Source of the DNA: a bacterium
Lineage (GTDB): Bacteria > Bacteroidota > Ignavibacteria > SZUA-365
Length of the DNA stretch: 64,000 bases
NCBI GenBank assembly: GCA_020444325.1
Contig: JAHLLD010000009.1
Location: 62,001 to 126,000 of the forward strand
Reading direction: 5' to 3'
Of the stretch, positions 7,858-15,445 are shown piece after piece. The position numbers were made by a program, and so were the translations under genes. How positions within the stretch are numbered: position 1 is the first letter of the stretch; each line of letters begins with the position of its first letter. The notes beneath the pieces were generated by a model that had not been told where the DNA came from, did not search any database, and was given only the letters and a program-made list of their open reading frames with translations.

Positions 7858-9219
7858 ATGCCGCAGGAGCGATCCATACCGACGTACAAAGGGATATTCA
7901 TCTTCTGGCTGCCGCTGCTCGCGACGTGGCTGATGATGTCCGTCGAAGGACCCTTTCTCGCAGCCATCATCGCGCGCCTGACCGAGCCGAAATTCAATCT
8001 CGCCGCATATGGCGTGGCCTTCTCCTTTGCACTGATCGTGGAAGCCCCCATCATCATGATGATGAGCGCCTCCACCGCCCTGGTGAGCAATCGCACATCC
8101 TATCTCAAGCTGCGCAACTTCACGTTGCTGCTCAACGGAGGGATCACAGTGCTGATGGCCGTGCTCGTACTGCCCCCGGTCTTCCCCCTCATCGCGGAGG
8201 ATCTGATCGGTCTCCCTCCCGAGGTTTCTCATCTCACGCATCTCGCAACAGCGCTGTTGCTTCCCTGGCCTGGCGCGATCGGCTTTCGCCGCTTTTACCA
8301 GGGACTCATGATTCGGGGAAACCAGACCCGGCGCGTTGCGTACGGCACCATCATCCGCCTTTTCAGCATGGCGGCGACGGCGCTGCTGCTCTACCTGTTT
8401 ACCCATATCCCCGGTGCAGCGGTGGGTGCGATTTCCCTCTCGGTCGGTGTTTCCCTTGAAGCCATTGCCAGCCGCATCATGGCGCATGCGAAGCTGCATG
8501 AACATCTTGCCAATGACGACGCTTCCGATAATGGCATGACCTACCGTTCCATTTTCGCTTTCTATTATCCTCTTGCCCTGACCTCCCTGCTGGCGCTCGG
8601 CGTGCAGCCCATGATCACGTTTTTTCTCGGACAGTCGCGCATGGCACTCGAATCGCTCGCCGTCATGCCGGTGATCAATACGCTGGTGTTCATTTTCCGC
8701 AGCTTCGGTTTGTCGTATCAGGAAGTGGCCATCGCGAAGTACGGAGAGCATTTCGAGGGATATGTGCCCGTGCGGAATTTCGCGGCAGTGCTCGGGGTGA
8801 GTGCGGTGGTCGGACTGGCACTGATCGCATTCACGCCGGTGGCGGATTTCTGGTTTGTCACGCTTATGGGACTCACGCCTGATCTCGCGACGTTCGCCGA
8901 GCTGCCCACCATGCTGCTCGTGCTTATTCCCGGGGCGTCCGTTCTGCTATCCTATCAGCGCGCTACCCTGGTGAGTGCAAAACGGACTGGTCCGATTACC
9001 CTGGCGACCGGACTCGAAGTCGGTACCATCATCCTCGTCCTTTTCATCGGCATCGTCGCCTTCGATCTCGTGGGCGCCGTTGCCGCAGCTGTTGCGCTGT
9101 TCATCGGACGCCTGGTTGCAAACAGCTGGCTCTGGCGTCCCGTAGCCCGCGCCATCGCAGCAATGCGCAGTGACACAACCCCACTCCATCCATTGAAGGA
9201 AGAGAAAGCTCATGCGTGA
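7858..9219 (+). CDS. MATE/ANK-like (MOP superfamily) membrane transporter
   Basis: 453 aa, about 12 hydrophobic segments, inner membrane. The pattern near the N-terminus (FWLPLLATW...EGPFLAAIIARL) and in the middle (FYYPLALTSLL...) resembles the progressive ankylosis (ANKH) and MATE branches of the MOP flippase/exporter superfamily. Members export small molecules, lipids or pyrophosphate-like anions by cation coupling; the substrate here is unknown. The ATG at 7858 is chosen over a TTG directly before it; GCGGGGGG lies upstream. Its end overlaps the next gene by eight bases, starting a translationally coupled run to 14189. Confidence 0.8.
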   Translation: MPQERSIPTYKGIFIFWLPLLATWLMMSVEGPFLAAIIARLTEPKFNLAAYGVAFSFALIVEAPIIMMMSASTALVSNRTSYLKLRNFTLLLNGGITVLMAVLVLPPVFPLIAEDLIGLPPEVSHLTHLATALLLPWPGAIGFRRFYQGLMIRGNQTRRVAYGTIIRLFSMAATALLLYLFTHIPGAAVGAISLSVGVSLEAIASRIMAHAKLHEHLANDDASDNGMTYRSIFAFYYPLALTSLLALGVQPMITFFLGQSRMALESLAVMPVINTLVFIFRSFGLSYQEVAIAKYGEHFEGYVPVRNFAAVLGVSAVVGLALIAFTPVADFWFVTLMGLTPDLATFAELPTMLLVLIPGASVLLSYQRATLVSAKRTGPITLATGLEVGTIILVLFIGIVAFDLVGAVAAAVALFIGRLVANSWLWRPVARAIAAMRSDTTPLHPLKEEKAHA

Positions 9220-9712
9220 ACTCGACATCACAATCCAGACACCCTGGCAAAAGCGTCAGACGTTGCTCTTCGTCGCGGTCTGTATAGCCATCGTTGCTCT
9301 TTTCGTGTACACAATGAGTTTTGCTCACCCCTCGGACTCCATATGGTCTCTCCTCCTGCGCATTTGGTTCATCTATGTGCTGATCATTGGCGGATACCGG
9401 CGCGCGCGCTATGTCAAAGCGCAGTATGTACGTATTCATGATGGCGGGATGTCGTGGAGGCTCACACAGGGATACGATAACAATATCTATACACTGCCGC
9501 AGCTCTCAACGGGTGATTACCGCTGGGAGGAAATCGAAAACATCTGGCATTCCGCCACTGGCATGCACATTTCGATCAAAGGCATGAAGGAGGAATTCTA
9601 CGTCGCCCTCTCGGTACTCTCCTACGTCCAGCGGCAGGAAATAAAAGCCGCCCTCGCAGAACACTTTCCCGCAGGCGCGCACAGCACCGGGGAAAAAGCA
9701 GCTGAAGCATGA
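9212..9712 (+). CDS. Membrane protein with PH-like cytosolic domain, unknown function
   Basis: 166 aa. Two transmembrane helices (about 17-35 and 43-60) are followed by a beta-rich soluble region (about 65-150) with a final helix (VQRQEIKAALAEHF), an arrangement like YcxB or bacterial PH-domain membrane proteins. It overlaps the transporter upstream by 8 nt and gatB downstream by 4 nt (ATGA), so it is surely part of that operon. No catalytic motif is seen. The link to the transporter may be functional; the link to gatB is probably only transcriptional. Confidence 0.75.
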   Translation: MRELDITIQTPWQKRQTLLFVAVCIAIVALFVYTMSFAHPSDSIWSLLLRIWFIYVLIIGGYRRARYVKAQYVRIHDGGMSWRLTQGYDNNIYTLPQLSTGDYRWEEIENIWHSATGMHISIKGMKEEFYVALSVLSYVQRQEIKAALAEHFPAGAHSTGEKAAEA

Positions 9713-11154
9713 GTGTTGACGTTGTCATAGGACTGGAAATCCACGCGCAGCTGCTGACACGCAGCAAAGCGTTCTGCGGTTGCGCCGTGGATGAGGAAGC
9801 CGCGCCGAACACGCGCTGCTGTCCGGTCTGTCTCGGCCACCCGGGTGCGATGCCCGTGCTGAACGCGGCGCTCCCGCAGGCAGCCGTGATGCTGGGGAGT
9901 GCATTGCAATGCGACATCCGATCGACATCCACTTTCTCCCGCAAACATTATTTCTACCCCGACCTGGTCAAGGGCTATCAGATCACGCAGTACCGGGATC
10001 CCATCTGTGCGAACGGTGCGATGTCTTACATCAATGCCTCAGGGGAAGCGGACAATGTGCGCCTGACGCGCATACACATGGAGGAAGACGCCGCGAAGAT
10101 GAAGCATACGGAAGATGGGTCGCTTGTAGACTATAACCGCGCAGGTACGCCGCTGCTCGAGATTGTCACAGCGCCCGATTTCGACAATCCCGCCGACGCT
10201 GCCGCGTTTATGAAATCCCTGCGCCAGCTGCTGCGCTGGCTCAACCTGAGTGACGGAGATATGGAACGGGGATCGCTGCGCTGTGATGCCAACATCTCAC
10301 TTCGCAACGCGGACGGCAGTGCGGGAGAGCGCACAGAGATCAAGAACCTGAATTCTTTCCGCAGCGTCGAACGCGCACTCGCGTGGGAAATCCTTCGACA
10401 GCGCCGCATGCAAGAGAGCGGCGGCACCATCGAGGCGGCGACGCTTTTGTGGGACGAGGATGCGCAGGAGGCACGCATCATGCGTGGCAAGGAAAGCGCA
10501 GCAGAATATCACTATCTGCCTGAGCCCGATCTCCCTCCTGTCCTTGTCACATCTGAGATGCTGCAGTCTGCGCGCGACACGCTTCCCGAACTTCCCTTCG
10601 AGCGCTGGTCGCGGTATGTCGAAGATTTCGGACTGTCACCGCAGGCTGCGACCACGCTTACGAACGAAAAGACCTTCTCTTTCTACTATGAGCAGCTGAT
10701 CAAGCGGCTTCCGATTGAAAATGCACCTGTCATCGCCGCAAAGTGGATGACCGGAGAGGTCCTGCGCGACATGCACACCTTCGGTGACACCACACCTTGT
10801 ACATCGGCAACTTCGCTGGCACGTCTGATCATGCGCGTGGAGGATGGTACAATCAGTTATTCCGCTGCGAAGGAGGTGCTTCCCGCGCTGCGTACAGGTG
10901 AGGACGTTGATGCGCTTATCGATAATATGGAGCTTCGACAACTGCACAATCCCACCCTCTTGCATCAGTATATCGTAGAGATCCTGGATGATTTCCCTGA
11001 CCAACTGGCAAAATACTGCGAAGGGAAACAGCAGCTCTTCGGATTCTTCATGGGACAACTCATGCAACGCACCGATGGGAGAGCGGAACCGATCACAAGC
11101 AAATCACTGCTCACAGAGCTTCTGACAGAACGCTGCGCGAGAGGTGCATCCTGA
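9709..11154 (+). CDS. gatB: Asp-tRNA(Asn)/Glu-tRNA(Gln) amidotransferase subunit B
   Basis: 481 aa, the usual GatB length. The family signature GLEIH is at residues 8-12. Zinc-type cysteines (Cys23, Cys25, Cys38, Cys41), the RKHYFYPDLVKGYQITQY stretch (about 75-92), the cradle domain and the C-terminal helical tail domain (QLFGFFMGQLMQ near the end) are all recognisable. It phosphorylates misacylated Glu-tRNA(Gln) or Asp-tRNA(Asn) and, with GatA and GatC, amidates it. gatA and gatC are not in the window, so the subunits are encoded at separate loci. Start overlaps the previous gene by four bases. Confidence 0.97.
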   Translation: MSVDVVIGLEIHAQLLTRSKAFCGCAVDEEAAPNTRCCPVCLGHPGAMPVLNAALPQAAVMLGSALQCDIRSTSTFSRKHYFYPDLVKGYQITQYRDPICANGAMSYINASGEADNVRLTRIHMEEDAAKMKHTEDGSLVDYNRAGTPLLEIVTAPDFDNPADAAAFMKSLRQLLRWLNLSDGDMERGSLRCDANISLRNADGSAGERTEIKNLNSFRSVERALAWEILRQRRMQESGGTIEAATLLWDEDAQEARIMRGKESAAEYHYLPEPDLPPVLVTSEMLQSARDTLPELPFERWSRYVEDFGLSPQAATTLTNEKTFSFYYEQLIKRLPIENAPVIAAKWMTGEVLRDMHTFGDTTPCTSATSLARLIMRVEDGTISYSAAKEVLPALRTGEDVDALIDNMELRQLHNPTLLHQYIVEILDDFPDQLAKYCEGKQQLFGFFMGQLMQRTDGRAEPITSKSLLTELLTERCARGAS

Positions 11155-11156
11155 GC

Positions 11157-12266
11157 ATGGAGACCACTCTTTTCACCGTGTTCATCCTCAGCGCCGTGCT
11201 CACAGCACTCGGTTTCGTATTCATCTATCTCGGGTGGCGACGCGCATTGCGTATTCCGCCGCAATCGACACGGCATGAGGAAATAACCGTTGTGGTTGCA
11301 GCGCATAATGAAGCGGCGCGCATCCCTCGCCTGCTCGCGTCGCTTGCAGCACAGCGTTTCCCGAAGGAACTGCTGCATGTCCTTGTCGTCGATGATCGCA
11401 GTGAGGACGGCACGGCAGCGGTGGTGGAGCGTGCCACAGGTGCACTGCAGCTGCGGTTGCTGCGCATCGACAGCGTCCCTGACGATGTTTCTCCGAAAAA
11501 GTTTGCGCTTCATCGCGGAATCAGCGAAGCGCAGACGGACATCGTGCTCCTGACGGATGCGGATTGTGAGGCGGGGGAAGAATGGGCAGGGGCAATGCTG
11601 CGCACATTGCAGCGCGGGAATGATGTCGCAGCGGGACTCGCGCCCCTGCGATCAACACGATATGCACATTCTGCATATTCCTCATTCGATGCATGCCGTA
11701 CGCTTGCGATGATGTCCGCTGCCACGGCCTGGGGCGTCCCGTACATGGCAACGGGACGCAGCTGGGGATTTCGCCGCGAGGCGTATGAGCGGTGCGGCGG
11801 ACTCGAACCGCTGTTCGGGCAGCTCGGGGGAGACGACGACCTGCTGCTGCAGCGTATGCATGCACAGGGCGCGCGCATCGGCATGTGCATCGAACAGGAT
11901 GCGATGGTCTGGTCCTCCACTCCCGCCTCCTGGCGCGCACTGCTGCGCCAGAAACTCAGGCATTACCGTGTCGGGGCGTCGTATCAGGGACGCGGCGCAT
12001 GGCTGCTCGGGATCTTCCTCGGGGTCGAACTGCTGACGGTACTCACCGGTCTCATCCTCATCGCTGTTCTTCCCGGCATGCAAAAACTGCTCCCTCCCAT
12101 TTTCATCGTATGGACGCTCTGGTACGCGACAGGCTTTCTCGTCGCCCCGTTCAAATGGATGGACGCAGAGCGCTCGCGGATACAGCTTGTGAAATGGGAA
12201 GCGTTTCATATTTTTTACTCCGTGATCGTATCCCTTTTGTCTCACATCCGTCCTTCACGCTGGTAG
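11157..12266 (+). CDS. Membrane-bound family 2 glycosyltransferase
   Basis: 369 aa. An N-terminal helix (about 5-27) is followed by a GT-A domain with VVDDRSEDGT (77-86), the metal-binding DADC (about 133), GGDDDLLLQRM (acceptor/base region) and a QKLRHYR motif resembling Q/RXXRW, then two or three C-terminal transmembrane helices. This is the layout of processive or lipid-linked GT2 enzymes. With a methyltransferase and a radical SAM/SPASM protein directly behind (spacings of 1 nt and an overlap), it may act on a glycolipid or surface glycan. Donor and acceptor are unknown. Confidence 0.9.
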   Translation: METTLFTVFILSAVLTALGFVFIYLGWRRALRIPPQSTRHEEITVVVAAHNEAARIPRLLASLAAQRFPKELLHVLVVDDRSEDGTAAVVERATGALQLRLLRIDSVPDDVSPKKFALHRGISEAQTDIVLLTDADCEAGEEWAGAMLRTLQRGNDVAAGLAPLRSTRYAHSAYSSFDACRTLAMMSAATAWGVPYMATGRSWGFRREAYERCGGLEPLFGQLGGDDDLLLQRMHAQGARIGMCIEQDAMVWSSTPASWRALLRQKLRHYRVGASYQGRGAWLLGIFLGVELLTVLTGLILIAVLPGMQKLLPPIFIVWTLWYATGFLVAPFKWMDAERSRIQLVKWEAFHIFYSVIVSLLSHIRPSRW

Positions 12267-12267
12267 C

Positions 12268-13182
12268 ATGCAGCAGAAGACACATAGCGTCCCGCGCATT
12301 GTACCGACACCTTCACGTAAGGTCGAGTCTGCACATGATGACGAGCATCCCACAACGTCGCACCCCGCAACGTCGCACCTTGACACCGCGCATCCCGACT
12401 ATCCACGGTGGAAGCGTGCTGCCGAGAATGCCGTCCTTCGCGGATCGCTGGTCTGCCGTCTGCTCTCCGAAGCCATCCCACTTCGTGAGGCAAGGGTGCT
12501 GGATGCCGGTTGCGGTGTGGGTGGCACGAGCATTGCTCTTGCCGATGCAGGGGCGGACGTTACGGCAGTTGACAGAAATCCCGCTCGTCTCACCATGCTG
12601 CAGGAGAACCAAAGCCGTATCGAGGCAGAAGCTGGCGACCTGACTTCCCTTCGTTTTGCAGACCGCAGTTTTGATGCCGCGGTGCTGCAGGATGTTATCG
12701 AACATGTTACGGATCCACAGCTTGTGCTTCGCGAAATGGCACGCGTACTGCGTCCCTCCGGCATCCTCTATCTCAGCACGCCGAACAGGAATGCCCTGCC
12801 GAATCTCGTGGCAGACCCCCATTTCGGACTGCCGCTGGTGAGCCGAAAATCGCGTGAAGAATTGCGTCCCATCCTGCGCCGACGTCGTCCCTCGGACGCC
12901 GACCGCGATGATCTTGCACAGCTGCTCAGTGCCGAGCAGCTCAGCGCATTGCTCGGCAACGCCGGATTCAGCTGGCGTTATGTCAATCGCGCCGCCGCGA
13001 AACAACTGTTCACGCATCCCGAAACCGTGGTGTGGAGCGACATGCATCTGCGCATTGTGCGCGCACTGCGGGCGACGGGACTACAGTACCCGCTTCGCGT
13101 CCTGGTGCGTGATACCCCGGGGATATTCAATCGGTGGCTCAACCCCACCTGGTACATTCTTGCGAGAAAGGAAGGCGCATGA
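12268..13182 (+). CDS. Class I SAM-dependent methyltransferase
   Basis: 304 aa. Motif I VLDAGCGVGG (77-86), an acidic residue after the second strand (AVDRN), motif IV LQDVIEHV and the LRPSGILYLSTPN segment mark a UbiE/COQ5-like class I methyltransferase. The C-terminal 110 residues are less typical and may bind the acceptor. The N-terminal 45 residues are low in complexity (HPTTSHPATSHLDT) and come from a 15-nt tandem duplication at 12353-12379. It sits between a GT2 and a radical SAM gene, one base after the former and overlapping the latter by ATGA. Substrate unknown. Confidence 0.9.
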   Translation: MQQKTHSVPRIVPTPSRKVESAHDDEHPTTSHPATSHLDTAHPDYPRWKRAAENAVLRGSLVCRLLSEAIPLREARVLDAGCGVGGTSIALADAGADVTAVDRNPARLTMLQENQSRIEAEAGDLTSLRFADRSFDAAVLQDVIEHVTDPQLVLREMARVLRPSGILYLSTPNRNALPNLVADPHFGLPLVSRKSREELRPILRRRRPSDADRDDLAQLLSAEQLSALLGNAGFSWRYVNRAAAKQLFTHPETVVWSDMHLRIVRALRATGLQYPLRVLVRDTPGIFNRWLNPTWYILARKEGA

Positions 13183-14189
13183 CACTGCGCACTGTTCGAA
13201 ATCTTCTTCGCTGTTTCACCCTTCGCCGTGCCTGGAATTTCCTGAGGATGTCGATTTCCTATCAGCTCTCCGCGCGTACCGGACGCAGCATCGTGTGGGG
13301 GAAACCGTGGACGCTGACGATAGAGCCGACAAACCGCTGCAACCTCAGCTGTCCCGAATGTCCTTCAGGCAACGGAGCCATGGTGCGAGCGATGGGACTG
13401 ATGCCGATGGACGAATTCCGTCGCCTGGTGGATGAGGTCCGTCACGAAGTGTTTTATCTGCAGCTGTTCTTCCAGGGGGAACCCTTCATTCACAATGAAC
13501 TGCTGGACATGGTGCGGTATGCGCGCAACCGCCGCATGTACGTCTCCATCAGCACCAATGCACATTACCTTCGTTCATCAAAAGCCCGCGAGGTCATAGC
13601 GAGCGGACTCGACAGGCTCATTATCTCCATAGACGGACTCACACAGGAGGTGTACGAGCAGTACCGTGTTGGCGGCAGCCTTGCAAAAGTACATGAAGCG
13701 CTCGAGAACCTCGACGCTGCCCGACGCGAGACGAAACGCAGCTGCACCGAACTCACACTGCAGCTTCTCGTGACGAAACAAAACGAAGAACAACTGCCCA
13801 AGCTGCAAGCGCTCGCCGCGAAATATCATGCACAGGTGGCGCTCAAGACCATGCAGGTGTACTCGATTGAAGGCGCGGAGAAATTTCTCCCGAGCAACCC
13901 GAAGTATTCCCGTTACGAAAATGTCGATGGCGAGTTGCGCACGCGCAATGCGCTGCACAATCGCTGCGTGCGACTGTGGGAGCGCAGTGTCGTGACCTGG
14001 GATGGTGTCGTCGTGCCCTGCTGTTTCGACAAGGACGCCGAGTATCCCCTCGGTCAACTCAACGGCCGCAGCTTCGCGGACATCTGGCAATCAGAAGAAT
14101 ATCACGACTTCCGCCGCCGCATCCTCCATGATCGCCGCAGTATAGAGATGTGCCGCAACTGCACCGAAGGCCTCCGCATATACCGATGA
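13179..14189 (+). CDS. Radical SAM protein with SPASM domain
   Basis: 336 aa from the ATG that overlaps the methyltransferase stop (ATGA); an upstream in-frame ATG at 13134 lies deep in that gene and is rejected. The radical SAM cluster motif is C-x3-C-x2-C at Cys54, Cys58, Cys61 (NRCNLSCPECPSG). The C-terminal SPASM region has the expected cysteines (NRC near the middle, VPCCFDKD, and MCRNCTEG at the end) for one auxiliary 4Fe-4S cluster. Family members modify peptides, sugars or lipids; similar SPASM proteins occur in surface-polysaccharide loci, consistent with the preceding glycosyltransferase. The reaction cannot be predicted. Confidence 0.92.
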   Translation: MTLRTVRNLLRCFTLRRAWNFLRMSISYQLSARTGRSIVWGKPWTLTIEPTNRCNLSCPECPSGNGAMVRAMGLMPMDEFRRLVDEVRHEVFYLQLFFQGEPFIHNELLDMVRYARNRRMYVSISTNAHYLRSSKAREVIASGLDRLIISIDGLTQEVYEQYRVGGSLAKVHEALENLDAARRETKRSCTELTLQLLVTKQNEEQLPKLQALAAKYHAQVALKTMQVYSIEGAEKFLPSNPKYSRYENVDGELRTRNALHNRCVRLWERSVVTWDGVVVPCCFDKDAEYPLGQLNGRSFADIWQSEEYHDFRRRILHDRRSIEMCRNCTEGLRIYR

Positions 14190-14250
14190 GCTCTGTTGAC
14201 TCCGTCTGAAGAGGCAGAGAGCCTCGTGTCGCTCATCGGTAGTCTTTTCC

Positions 14251-14495
14251 TCCCGCTTCGCGGCAGGAGGCGTTTCTCCCCGCTCCGCGGGGAGAGTTCT
14301 TGGTCCAGCGCAGCTGGACAAACACCTGCTCCGCGCAGCGGAGCAAATAACCGCACCGCGCAAGCGGTGCGAAAAACTCTCCGCGACAGCGGAGAAACAC
14401 CTACTCCGCAAAGCGGAGCAAACGCCTGCGACGCAAAGCGGAGCAAACGCCTGCGACGCAAAGCGGAGCAAACGCCTGCGACGCAAAGCGGAGCA
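14251..14495. repeat. Array of short compensated hairpins plus 25-nt tandem repeats
   Basis: At least six successive perfect stem-loops with 3-4 nt loops: CTCCCCGC/GCGGGGAG (14276-14294), GTCCAGC/GCTGGAC (14303-14319), GCTCCGC/GCGGAGC (14328-14344), CGCACCGC/GCGGTGCG (14352-14371), TCTCCGC/GCGGAGA (14378-14395) and CTCCGC/GCGGAG (14404-14418), preceded by a weaker one at 14250-14270. They are separated by A-rich linkers. Three 25-nt direct repeats (14421-14495) end the array, carrying only the GCGGAGC arm with a broken partner. Stem sequences differ but both arms change together, which suggests selection for structure. The window's 14190-14522 gap holds nothing else. Confidence 0.8.
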
Positions 14496-14522
14496 AACAA
14501 CATTATTCATTACATTGCGATC

Positions 14523-15293
14523 ATGACGTTCGGCATAGACATAATTGGCCGGAGGACGATCGGCTTTTTCACGGAGCTGGGACAGGTCAGCAGGCTGCAG
14601 TGGAATATTCTGCGCAGCATGCATCGTCTGTTCAGGGACAGGCATCTGGTGATCGAGCAGATGGCGCATATCGGCGTAGGATCGCTGCCGCTTGTACTCA
14701 TTATCGGTCTGTTCACCGGCATGGTTTCTTCGTGGCAGGCTGCATATCAGTTCCAGGGGATGATCAGCTTTTCACTGATCGGCGGTGCGGTGAGCCGCGC
14801 AATCTTCATTGAGCTGGGTCCCGTACTCACCGCCATTGTCATCGCGGGACGCGTGGGAGCTTCGATCGCGGCAGAAATCGGAACGATGAAGGTCACCGAG
14901 CAGATCGATGCACTCGAGAGCATGGCAATCAATCCAGTGCGTTACCTGGCCATGCCACGTTTCCTCGGTGCAGTGCTCATGATGCCTGTGCTGGTCGTCT
15001 TTGCGAACGGGATTGCACTCATCGGTGCCTTTGCCGTTGCGAACTTCTTTCTGGACCTTACTCCCCAGGTTTTCTTCGGCAGCGTCGAGCGTTTTTTCCA
15101 GTCGAAGGACATTATTTCCGGTATCATCAAGTCCCTCGCCTTCGGCGGAGTCACCTCGATTCTCGGCTGCCACATCGGCTTCAAGACCGCTGGAGGCGCG
15201 GAAGGGGTCGGCCGTTCGACAATTCGTGCTTTTGTGCTTTCTTCCGCCATGATCCTGATTCTTGACTATACGCTCTGGATCATCATTTTTTAG
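14523..15293 (+). CDS. mlaE: MlaE-type ABC transporter permease
   Basis: 256 aa, inner membrane, five to six helices. The family's conserved core is present: IGLFTGMVSSWQAAYQ, ELGPVLTAIVIAGRVGASIAAEIGTM and EQIDALESMAINPVRYL. MlaE, with an MlaF ATPase and an MlaD substrate-binding protein, moves phospholipids across the envelope. No mlaF or mlaD lies next to it here. An in-frame extension back to 14196 runs through the hairpin array, whose 25-nt repeat does not keep frame, so the start at 14523 is preferred; it lacks a clear ribosome site. Confidence 0.9.
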   Translation: MTFGIDIIGRRTIGFFTELGQVSRLQWNILRSMHRLFRDRHLVIEQMAHIGVGSLPLVLIIGLFTGMVSSWQAAYQFQGMISFSLIGGAVSRAIFIELGPVLTAIVIAGRVGASIAAEIGTMKVTEQIDALESMAINPVRYLAMPRFLGAVLMMPVLVVFANGIALIGAFAVANFFLDLTPQVFFGSVERFFQSKDIISGIIKSLAFGGVTSILGCHIGFKTAGGAEGVGRSTIRAFVLSSAMILILDYTLWIIIF

Positions 15294-15337
15294 CTTCCAC
15301 GGAACACGGGGAGGTACCGGAGGGACAAAGAGTGGCC

Positions 15338-15366
15338 TTGCAAGGGGGGAACCCTAGCACTATTTT
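15338..15366 (+). promoter_or_regulatory. Possible housekeeping promoter of clpC
   Basis: TTGCAA (15338-15343) and TATTTT (15361-15366) spaced by 17 nt, about 75 nt before the clpC start. The region has no CIRCE element and no CtsR-type heptad repeat. Confidence 0.35.
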
Positions 15367-15445
15367 TATTGTAGTACATGATACATCGCGCCTCGCACGC
15401 AAAGGGGGCTTTTCAAGCACGACTTATATATCCCCGGATAGACAT

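Noticed and set aside
11661-11677. TATGCA-N5-TGCATA palindrome like the one at 6544
   Set aside because: It is in the middle of the glycosyltransferase coding sequence with no promoter nearby; treated as chance.
12522-12537. Perfect sigma-54 consensus TGGCACG-AGCA-TTGCT on the plus strand
   Set aside because: It lies inside the methyltransferase gene and encodes part of its SAM-binding motif (GGTSIAL); no gene starts close behind. Coding constraint explains it.
14421-14495. Possible small CRISPR array
   Set aside because: The three 25-nt units follow each other without spacers, and there are no cas genes in the window.
14196-14522. Upstream extension of the mlaE frame by 109 codons
   Set aside because: The added sequence translates a hairpin array whose 25-nt repeat does not keep frame and yields a basic, low-complexity chain with no MlaE similarity.
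15332-15445. Longer ClpC N-terminus
   Set aside because: The 38 extra residues have no similarity to ClpC, and MEGNFSNRV is the family's normal start.
15294-15445. CIRCE or CtsR operator before clpC
   Set aside because: A CTAGCACTA-like string is present, but the inverted partner of CIRCE and the CtsR heptad repeat are absent.
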